From NCBI RefSeq assembly GCF_017963645.1, contig NZ_JAGMWN010000011.1:42288-106287 (forward strand): a stretch of 64,000 nt of DNA, read 5' to 3'. The notes beneath the pieces are model-generated. The model was not told the DNA's origin. It did not search any database and saw only the letters and a program-made list of their open reading frames with translations. Source of the DNA: Marivibrio halodurans. GTDB taxonomy: Bacteria; Pseudomonadota; Alphaproteobacteria; UBA8366; Aestuariispiraceae. Both the position numbers and the translations under genes were made by a program. This document shows, piece by piece, positions 57,749 to 64,000 of the stretch (position 1 is its first letter; each line of letters opens with the position of its first letter).

Positions 57749-59377
57749 ATGGCCAACAAGAACATCCTTCTTGTCGAACCAGGGTACCGCAACAAGTACC
57801 CGCCACTTGGGCTCATGAAGATTGCCCAATACCACGGGCCGCAGGGTAAGAAAGATCATGTTCGGTTTGTAAAAGGTGAAGACCCTTCCGCTTACCAAAC
57901 TGCCTGGGACCGTATCTACATCACCACTCTCTTCTCTTTCGAGTGGGAGCGGACTGCCCGTAGCATCGACTACGCCCTTGATCTCACGGGCGGCCAAGCA
58001 CATCGCGTTTTCGTAGGCGGCATTGCCGCCTCTCTCATGCACGACAAGTATATCTCTGAGCCACGATGGCGAGGTGTGCGATTTATTAAGGGATTGCTTG
58101 GGCAGGCTCCAGCCACCTCATTGCAACTCGACCCGTTTGAGGAAGAACTCTATGCCGATGATGTACATGGGAAGCCCATCGAAGATTTGGTGCCTGACTA
58201 CAGCATCCTCGATCACATCTCCTATGAATACCCCGTATCGGACGCATACTTTACCTATGCGTCTCGCGGCTGTGTTCGTAAATGTGCCTTTTGCGGGGTA
58301 CCAACACTTGAGGGGATGCAGCGCGATACGAACTCGCTCACTGAAGTCGTAGAAGGCGTCAGCAAGCTCTACGGAGAAAAGCGCGACCTCATTCTAATGG
58401 ACAATAATGTCGTAGCGTCCGCGAACTTCAAAGATATCATTGCCGAGATAATCGATTTGGGTTTCGAGCGTGGGGCAAAGCTCAAGCGCGGGCGTTACGA
58501 ACTCCAACGCCGCGTGGACTTCAATCAGGGTGTAGATGCTCGCATCCTTTGCAAAGACCCCATGTATTTGCAGCAACTTGCGCGGATTGCCTTGAAGCCA
58601 CTTCGTATTGCGTTCGACCATCTAGGCGTCAAAAAACCCTATGCCCAAGCCATTCGCTATTCAGCTGACGCGGGCATCACCGAGTTGTCCAACTACATGC
58701 TGTATAATTTCAAAGACAGTCCGCAGGATTTGTTCGAGCGGATGCGTCTAAACGTTGAGTTGAATGAAGAATTGGGAATCCGTATCTTCTCTTTTCCCAT
58801 GCGATATCAGCCTGTGGATCGCCAGGATAGGGGGCATATAGGATCGAAATGGAACTCCTACTATTTGCGCTCCATGCAAGTTATCCTGCAAGCGACACAT
58901 GGAATTGTAAGTGGCGCCCCCGAGTTCTTTCGCAAGGCGTTCGGCGACACCTATGAAGAGTTTGAGGGCATTTTGCTCCGCCCTCACCACTACATTTTTA
59001 ATCGCTATTGGTATGAGCAGTTCGACGGGCGGGCAGAGTTTGACTCATTTCTGTCAGTAATGGCGTCACTCTCGTACGGTGAGAAATCTGAGCTTATCGA
59101 GTATCTGTGCAGCCGTGAAAAAGGCGACTACGAGCGTGACTTGAACGCGCTTGCCGTAGGCAAGCTGCGTGATGCGGCACGTTTCTTCGTTCCCATGACC
59201 AAAGCAGATGAAGCGCGGATTTGGCAGGCTCAAAAGCAGCGTCGCAACGAAGACCTAGGTGCCTATCTGGTGCCAGAGGACGAGCGAGTTGAGGATGCTG
59301 CGCTGACAGACCAAGATGTGCAACCAGGTACGAGGGTCGATCGAGAAGTCAAAAACATCACAGAGATTTACGCGTGA
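57749..59377 (+). CDS. radical SAM protein with cobalamin-binding-like N-terminal domain
   Basis: This 542-residue enzyme has an N-terminal Rossmann-like region (ILLVEPGYRNKYPPLGLMKIA, YITTLFSFEW, RVFVGGIAASLM) of the kind found in B12-binding radical SAM proteins, though no DxHxxG cobalamin ligand is seen. The radical SAM core has the cluster motif C175-VRK-C179-AF-C182 (SRGCVRKCAFCGVP), then DLILMDNNVVASANF and RVDFNQGVDARIL. ATG 57749 has GATGAGG nearby; an ATG four codons upstream is possible. The HSP90-like gene begins 19 bases downstream, so the two are cotranscribed. Substrate unknown. Confidence 0.85.
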   Translation: MANKNILLVEPGYRNKYPPLGLMKIAQYHGPQGKKDHVRFVKGEDPSAYQTAWDRIYITTLFSFEWERTARSIDYALDLTGGQAHRVFVGGIAASLMHDKYISEPRWRGVRFIKGLLGQAPATSLQLDPFEEELYADDVHGKPIEDLVPDYSILDHISYEYPVSDAYFTYASRGCVRKCAFCGVPTLEGMQRDTNSLTEVVEGVSKLYGEKRDLILMDNNVVASANFKDIIAEIIDLGFERGAKLKRGRYELQRRVDFNQGVDARILCKDPMYLQQLARIALKPLRIAFDHLGVKKPYAQAIRYSADAGITELSNYMLYNFKDSPQDLFERMRLNVELNEELGIRIFSFPMRYQPVDRQDRGHIGSKWNSYYLRSMQVILQATHGIVSGAPEFFRKAFGDTYEEFEGILLRPHHYIFNRYWYEQFDGRAEFDSFLSVMASLSYGEKSELIEYLCSREKGDYERDLNALAVGKLRDAARFFVPMTKADEARIWQAQKQRRNEDLGAYLVPEDERVEDAALTDQDVQPGTRVDREVKNITEIYA

Positions 59378-59396
59378 TCAAAGGGAGCATCGCGCC

Positions 59397-60944
59397 ATGA
59401 TCGAAGCAGAGAAGATCGCCGACGATGGCTTCGACGAAACAGATGTGTTCGTCGGGAAGGATGTGTTGGACCTGCTGAGCAGTTCGATGTACGTCAATCC
59501 ACTTTCGATCTTCCGCGAATACGTGCAGAATGCAACCGATGCCATTGACGACGCCGTGAAGGTAGGCTTGCTGCCGTCTATTGATCATGGACGGATCGAA
59601 GTCAATCTTGATCATATCGACCGTCGCGTTGTGATCCGTGACAACGGCATCGGTCTCGCCAATAATGAATTCTCCAAGCGTATGCTGTCCTTCGGTGCAA
59701 GCGTGAAGCGTGGCACAGATGCACGCGGCTTCCGTGGCGTTGGTCGACTCTCAGCCCTGGGCTACGTGCAGCAGCTTGTATTCCGCTCTCGTACAAAGGG
59801 CGATACTAAAGTGCTTGAAGCATCTTGGGATGGTCGTGCGGTCAAGCGTACGCTGGCATCTGCTGACGCTGACAGCAATCTGCAAACCATTGTCAGCGAG
59901 GCCGTAACTCTCAAGCGGCTCGAACCGGAGGATTACCCCGCGCATTTCTTCGAAGTGGAACTTGTCAAACCACGCCGAATTTCTAATGACAAGCTGTTGA
60001 ACGAGGTGGAAATCGAGACCTTTATCAGCCAAGTCTGCCCATGCCCATTCTCTCCCGATTTTGCCTTCGGTGAAGAGATAAATGAGCTTCTCGCACCTCA
60101 TGGCCGTGCCGGGAGATCCTATAACATCCACATAAATGGGATGGAGACGCCAGTATATCGTCCCTACAGCAACAAAGTCGCGTATTCAGATACTAAAACC
60201 TCGGCGCTGCGCTCTCTAAGGTGCTTCGAAATAGAAAGCATAGACGGGGGCACTGGCGCTATTGGGTGGCTGATACATCATGACTATCAAGGTGCTATTC
60301 CCGTCTCGCAGGGAGTGCGTGGTTTGCGCGCCCGAGTCGGGAATATCCAGGTCGGTCATGATCGCCTCTTCCTGGAAGTTTTCCCAGAAGATCGCTTTTG
60401 CTCATGGACGATTGGCGAAGTTCATGTGCTTGATGCACGGGTTGTTCCAAATGGCCGCCGTGACGAGTTCGAAGGCAACGCCCATCTCGACAACATTATC
60501 GCGCATCTTCGGCCAATCGGCGCTGAGGTCGCGCGAGAGTGCCGTTTGTCATCGCAAAAGCGCAATCGGCTCAAAACATTCGAACTCGCTGCCGACAAGG
60601 TCTATGAAAAACTGGAGATTCTTAAACAAGGTGCAATATCCGATCACTTAGCCAAATCTATCAAAGCTGAGATTGGCACGCTTCTCTCTGAGATGCGCAA
60701 GGTGGCCGAATTTGACCTTTTCGAGGATGAAGGACGCAGGGCGCTTAAAGGCCAACTTAGAGAGGCCGAGAAGGCTGTGGATGCGCACACGACCAAGTCA
60801 GATAGCGATGTTTTGGAAAGCGTACCCGCCCGTAAACGACCAACTTACAAGGAAGTCTTCGACCTCATTTATGATTGCTCCGTAAACCAGGTTGCGGCCA
60901 AGAGCCTGATCGACCGAATGCTCAATCGCTTATCGCGATCTTAG
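59397..60944 (+). CDS. HSP90/MutL-like GHKL ATPase
   Basis: This 515-residue protein has the Bergerat ATP-binding fold: N-box FREYVQNATDAIDD (E41, N45), G1 box IRDNGIGL (D82, G84, G86), and lid motif GFRGVGRLSALGY (residues 111-123). The domain order after the ATPase resembles HSP90 (middle domain with IPVSQGVRGLRARVGNIQVG and VVPNGRRDEFEGN) and ends in coiled-coil helices. ATG 59397 follows AAGGGAG. It is the third gene of the cassette and probably an ATP-driven clamp or chaperone acting with the two upstream proteins. Confidence 0.88.
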   Translation: MIEAEKIADDGFDETDVFVGKDVLDLLSSSMYVNPLSIFREYVQNATDAIDDAVKVGLLPSIDHGRIEVNLDHIDRRVVIRDNGIGLANNEFSKRMLSFGASVKRGTDARGFRGVGRLSALGYVQQLVFRSRTKGDTKVLEASWDGRAVKRTLASADADSNLQTIVSEAVTLKRLEPEDYPAHFFEVELVKPRRISNDKLLNEVEIETFISQVCPCPFSPDFAFGEEINELLAPHGRAGRSYNIHINGMETPVYRPYSNKVAYSDTKTSALRSLRCFEIESIDGGTGAIGWLIHHDYQGAIPVSQGVRGLRARVGNIQVGHDRLFLEVFPEDRFCSWTIGEVHVLDARVVPNGRRDEFEGNAHLDNIIAHLRPIGAEVARECRLSSQKRNRLKTFELAADKVYEKLEILKQGAISDHLAKSIKAEIGTLLSEMRKVAEFDLFEDEGRRALKGQLREAEKAVDAHTTKSDSDVLESVPARKRPTYKEVFDLIYDCSVNQVAAKSLIDRMLNRLSRS

Positions 60945-61289
60945 TTCGATAAGGCTGCTATCTATACCGGCACAGAACTCTCCCGCATAGTTGAACTGCG
61001 ATGCGGCCGATGCGGCTCACCAAAGCCAGTTAGCAGGGGATTGCACAAGGGGCGGCACGCCCCTTTGCCGAGGATCGCGGAGCGACCGCAGCCAAGAGGC
61101 GCGGTATTACCGCGCACATCTTGCGTTTCACGTTTCACGAAGTGGGACGGTTTTGCGCGCAGCGCAGATGCGTTTCTCTCTGACCCTAATTTTCGCTTCA
61201 AATGAACCAACATCATTTAATTGGATGGAAACGGATGGACAAACGGAGGTGATTGTGAGACACTAAATTGGATAAAAACGGATGTATTA
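60945..61289. other. gene-free region before fic, with hairpin and direct repeats
   Basis: A perfect AAGGGGCG-GCA-CGCCCCTT hairpin (61047-61065) could end the cassette transcript, although only TTT follows. Nearer fic, two 19-base direct repeats of AATTGGAT-AAACGGATG type (61219-61237 and 61266-61284, two differences, starts 47 bases apart) lie just before the start codon. They could be binding sites for autoregulation by the Fic protein's winged-helix domain. Confidence 0.5.
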
Positions 61290-62348
61290 ATGGATATCAG
61301 CTTTAAGACGGATACGCTTCGGATTACCGATGAGATATTAGCTCTCATCGCGGAGATCGACGAATTCAAAGGCGCGTGGCGGGCAATCGGGCGGATCGCC
61401 CCGGAGCGCCTGTCCTCGCTGCGCCGCGTGGCCACAATCGAGAGCATCGGCTCATCGACCCGCATCGAGGGCGCGAGACTGAGTGACCGCGAGGTCGAGG
61501 CTCTTTTGCGAAATATCGAGATCAAGGCATTTGAGACTCGCGACGAACAGGAAGTCGCGGGGTATGCCGAAGCAATGGATACGGTCTTCCAGAATGCCGA
61601 AGCCATCGCCCTCACCGAAAACCATATCAAGCAGCTCCACCGCGACCTGTTGCAATTTTCGGATAAGGACGAGCGTCATCGCGGCGAATACAAGCCCCTG
61701 TCCAACAATGTCGAAGCCTTCGGCCCGGATGGCGAGAATCTGGGCGTCATCTTCGAAACGGCTGCGCCTTTCGATACGCCGCGCCTGATGGGCGAACTGG
61801 TCACATGGGCGGCGGCGGAACTGGAAAGGGGTAAGCGCCACCGGCTATTGACGATTGCGATTTTCATCGTGGTTTTTCTCGCCATCCACCCTTTTCAGGA
61901 CGGGAATGGACGGCTCTCACGTATTTTGACCACGCTGCTGCTTTTGCGGGCGGGATACGTATATGTACCCTATGGCTCGCTCGAAAGCATCATCGAGCAG
62001 AGCAAGGAAGGATACTATTTGGCCCTACGCCAGACGCAGGGCGAGATTTGGTCCGAAACTCCGGATTGGCACCCTTGGGTGACGTATTTCCTTGGGGCGC
62101 TAAAGCAACAAAAGGACCGGCTTGCGAAAAAAATCGAGCGCGAGCGTCTGATCCTGGGCGATCTGCCGGAACTCTCCCAGAAGATCCTCGAAATGGCGCG
62201 CGAACATGGGCGGCTGACCGTCGCCGATGCGGTCAAGCTGACCGGGGCCAACCGCAACACGATCAAGGATCATCTAAAGACGCTCACCCAGAAAGGGTTT
62301 CTGGAACGTCACGGGGCCGGGCGCGGCACATGGTACGGGATCGCCTGA
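61290..62348 (+). CDS. Fic-domain AMP-transferase with C-terminal winged helix
   Basis: This 352-residue protein transfers AMP or another nucleotide moiety to target proteins. The catalytic motif HPFQDGNGRLSR lies at residues 200-211 with the active His200. The inhibitory helix motif SxxxEG (S56 to E60-G61 in SSTRIEG) lies in the N-terminal half, making it a class II, self-inhibited Fic. A winged helix near residues 295-350 (RLTVADAVKLTGANRNTIKDHLKTLTQKGFLE) suggests DNA binding. ATG 61290 was chosen. It is not visibly paired with an antitoxin, as expected for class II. Confidence 0.9.
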   Translation: MDISFKTDTLRITDEILALIAEIDEFKGAWRAIGRIAPERLSSLRRVATIESIGSSTRIEGARLSDREVEALLRNIEIKAFETRDEQEVAGYAEAMDTVFQNAEAIALTENHIKQLHRDLLQFSDKDERHRGEYKPLSNNVEAFGPDGENLGVIFETAAPFDTPRLMGELVTWAAAELERGKRHRLLTIAIFIVVFLAIHPFQDGNGRLSRILTTLLLLRAGYVYVPYGSLESIIEQSKEGYYLALRQTQGEIWSETPDWHPWVTYFLGALKQQKDRLAKKIERERLILGDLPELSQKILEMAREHGRLTVADAVKLTGANRNTIKDHLKTLTQKGFLERHGAGRGTWYGIA

Positions 62349-62492
62349 TAAAATGCAGGCTGCGCCTCGCTTGGGGTTGTGGGGCCTTTGTTCGTCCCGA
62401 CGTGCTATTTTCCGCAGCCTGAGACGCTGTTGCCAAACACAAATGCTTTCGTTTCCGAAGGGGGCGGATACTCGGCTTCATGCGATCCGGCC

Positions 62493-63347
62493 CTATTTCA
62501 TCCACTCAATCGTGATCGTCTTGTGACTGTAGACTGTCTTGTAGTTTGTGCACTGACTTCCCATTACACGTTCGCCCGGGGCACAATTGCAGCATGATAT
62601 ACAGTATGAGCCATGGGATGTGCATTGTTGTGATGAAGTTGTTTTTCCTTCGATTTCTGCAAAATCAACATTGCTCGGTAAGATCGATGCGCTTGTATCA
62701 TTGTCACCTGTGATCAGTGAATTACCTGAGGATGCTTTTAGATCATACGAGCCTTCGCCAACTGTCTTATAGTAAGTAACCCCAGTGGGGAGATCGCATG
62801 TTTTTACACCAGACCCACTCTTAGAACATGACGAAATTGTAACCCCTTCATAAGCAGGGGCACCTCCGGTCGGTGCTGCAACACAGGATAGTGTGCTGCC
62901 GTCAGATGTTAGCATTTCTCCACTTTCGCAGATCGGCATAGACACTGTGCAGTCAACAGCGGAGCCATTCGAACGACAAAAGCCCCCGGACATCAGAGTC
63001 CCGACCTGAGGGTCGATTTCGCTCTCACCATTCATACTGACCCAGTTATCGCCATCGCAGCCCTCAAAGCGCGTATCCTCTGCATTGAAGCGCATGCTTC
63101 CGGCATGATCTGAATCGCAGGCCGAAGCATCATTATCCAGTGTGAACAGAACTTTCCCGGCGGAATCATATTCAAAGACTTCCTGCCATGTACTTCCGTT
63201 GCAAACGAGGAAGGCGGGACCGCCCCAAATGCTCGCCCCATCATCCGTGCAGGAGTCGCCTTGCGCGGGCATCGCAGCGTGGACGGGATGAGCAAAAACC
63301 AGAACCAAGCCTAATGCCAGCCACGCGGGAAGGGATTTAACGCTCAT
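62493..63347 (-). CDS. cysteine-rich secreted protein of unknown function
   Basis: This 284-residue protein has a signal peptide (cleavage after HPVHA, residue 24). Sixteen cysteines are spread through three zones. The first two zones carry related segments (GPAFLVCNGSTWQEVF and TRFEGCDGDNWVSM), suggesting an internal repeat like those in pilus-tip or tail-fibre proteins. The C-terminus has the knot-like CTSHGSYCISCCNCAPGE. It overlaps the membrane protein gene by four bases. An extracellular adhesin or structural role is a guess. Confidence 0.7.
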   Translation of the reverse strand: MSVKSLPAWLALGLVLVFAHPVHAAMPAQGDSCTDDGASIWGGPAFLVCNGSTWQEVFEYDSAGKVLFTLDNDASACDSDHAGSMRFNAEDTRFEGCDGDNWVSMNGESEIDPQVGTLMSGGFCRSNGSAVDCTVSMPICESGEMLTSDGSTLSCVAAPTGGAPAYEGVTISSCSKSGSGVKTCDLPTGVTYYKTVGEGSYDLKASSGNSLITGDNDTSASILPSNVDFAEIEGKTTSSQQCTSHGSYCISCCNCAPGERVMGSQCTNYKTVYSHKTITIEWMK

Positions 63348-63622
63348 TTCTCCCCTCCTTTTTCAGCGCTCAGGTCTTTCAATGCGATTTCGCCATCGAC
63401 ATACAGGCCCGCTGCATTGATACGAACACGCTCATGCCCATCAATGATGATGTGCAGGCTTTCGGTCGTCTCATCGACCTTGATTAGCGATGCGTGACCA
63501 ACGTTCACTGGGGTGTTGTTTTGACGTGTTTGATCGTGGCGGGGACACCATGCCCCCACGGCAAACAAGATAAAGAGAAAAACCAAAACAACTATAATTA
63601 TTACTTCTTTTTTTATAATCAT
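63344..63622 (-). CDS. small single-pass membrane protein
   Basis: This 92-residue protein has one very hydrophobic N-terminal helix (residues 7-25, VIIIVVLVFLFILFAVGAW). The hydrophilic part is probably periplasmic and contains a beta-rich segment SLHIIIDGHERVRINAAGLYVDGEIALKDL, which resembles the collar region of tail or adhesin proteins. It is coupled by ATGA overlap to the Cys-rich secreted protein, so the two probably work together at the cell surface. Confidence 0.65.
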   Translation of the reverse strand: MIIKKEVIIIVVLVFLFILFAVGAWCPRHDQTRQNNTPVNVGHASLIKVDETTESLHIIIDGHERVRINAAGLYVDGEIALKDLSAEKGGEK

Positions 63623-63864
63623 AAAAGGGTTCCTTTTTGCATTATTAAGTTAATTGTAGCATAAATCGCTCAAATAAATCACGATCATTATTTTTTGATT
63701 GCAAAACCAAGCGCTTCTCTACTTGATTGTCTCTCTTTTCCTATCTGAAGCGGCCCTTCTAGCGCCGATGGCAGAAGGGAACCTTTTTGCTTCATCCACA
63801 GCTTTGTAAGTCCCTGAATTTCGTATGTTATTCCTTTTCGTGCGGGGGTGCCTATGATCTCGCC
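63623..63864. other. gene-free region between the membrane protein and the resolvase remnant
   Basis: This is an AT-rich stretch of about 240 bases that should hold the promoters for both divergent genes. I see no strong motif in it. Confidence 0.4.
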
Positions 63865-63987
63865 ATGAAAGTCGGCTACGCCCGTGTCTCCACAGACGAC
63901 CAGAACCTTGATTTACAGCGCCACGCCTTATACCATTTCGCGCTGATCACCATTCATGGGCCCATTGTCGATATCCGATGGACATGA
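63865..63987 (+). pseudogene. serine resolvase/invertase gene truncated after about 21 codons
   Basis: The frame begins MKVGYARVSTDDQNLDLQRH, the canonical start of a serine recombinase with catalytic Ser10 in VST. After LQRHA the sequence leaves the family (normally a DAL or ALxxAG continuation follows) and reads into DNA similar to the terminal repeat of family 2, reaching a stop at 63987. The gene therefore appears disrupted by an element whose other end lies beyond the window. Confidence 0.65.
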
Positions 63988-64000
63988 TCTTCCACGGTTG
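63931..64000. repeat. probable left end of a MITE-like family 2 element (copy B, cut by the window)
   Basis: TACCATTTCGCGCTGATCAC then CATTCATGGG aligns with the family 2 terminal repeat TACCAAATCTTGTTGATCAC then GCCCCATGAGG, sharing TACCA, TGATCAC and CATG at equal spacing, and it is preceded by TTA as at copy A. The match is weaker than between the two ends of copy A, so a related element is possible. Confidence 0.5.

Overview
The window looks like a chromosomal segment of a GC-rich alphaproteobacterium, probably Rhodospirillales-like, although no family can be fixed from sequence reading alone. The signs are an mdh-sucCD-sucAB-lpd block, Coq7, a mesaconyl-CoA hydratase/malyl-CoA lyase pair of the ethylmalonyl-CoA pathway, a polyhydroxybutyrate phasin behind a PhaR-type operator, and strong G/C bias at third codon positions. 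From 1 to about 50.4 kb the DNA is uniformly GC-rich and dense in ordinary genes. From about 50.4 kb to the end it becomes visibly more AT-rich and mosaic, and it carries mobilization genes, so it reads as an acquired island.

Layout. 0-9.6 kb: a LysR/tautomerase divergent pair, an AEC transporter, an HNH nuclease, an AlkA-like glycosylase, a methyltransferase, pgk, a PQQ-type sugar dehydrogenase, coq7, dsbB and a DedA protein. 9.8-22.3 kb: the TCA block mdh, sucCD, sucAB and lpd, with azlCD and two short terminal-inverted-repeat elements lying between sucB and lpd. 22.4-38.0 kb: transporters, a periplasmic PDC sensor protein paired with a chemoreceptor, carbonic anhydrase, mesaconyl-CoA hydratase and malyl-CoA lyase, pdxY, a TPR-glycosyltransferase-like protein, proC, a phasin and csaA. 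38.0-49.0 kb: a catabolic unit with a TRAP transporter, an SDR, a PaaH-like dehydrogenase, an IclR regulator, an acyl-CoA synthetase, two enoyl-CoA hydratases and a PaaJ/PcaF-like thiolase. Four copies of one palindrome (TTCCGC-N3-GCGGAA) lie in front of the TRAP operon and in the gap between iclR and the acyl-CoA operon. They tie the unit into one probable IclR regulon for uptake and CoA-dependent degradation of an organic, possibly dicarboxylic, acid.

The island (50.4-64 kb) holds a solitary OLD-family nuclease, a translationally overlapping mobilization operon (small acidic protein, MobC, MobA relaxase), a 68-residue Cys-containing protein, and a three-gene cassette that I consider the best candidate for an undescribed system. 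The cassette consists of a 779-residue protein combining a restriction-nuclease-like domain, a DGQHR (DndB-like) domain and a C-terminal RNxxxH HEPN-like motif, then a radical SAM enzyme with a cobalamin-binding-like N-terminus, then an HSP90/MutL-like GHKL ATPase. A 21-codon frame with its own ribosome binding site lies between the first two genes. A Fic AMP-transferase, a Cys-rich secreted protein with a small membrane partner, and a resolvase gene cut off after about 21 codons follow.

Two dispersed repeat families with terminal inverted repeats next to TA dinucleotides occur in both the core and the island. One appears to have interrupted the resolvase at the right edge. No tRNA, rRNA, CRISPR array or complete insertion sequence was recognised.
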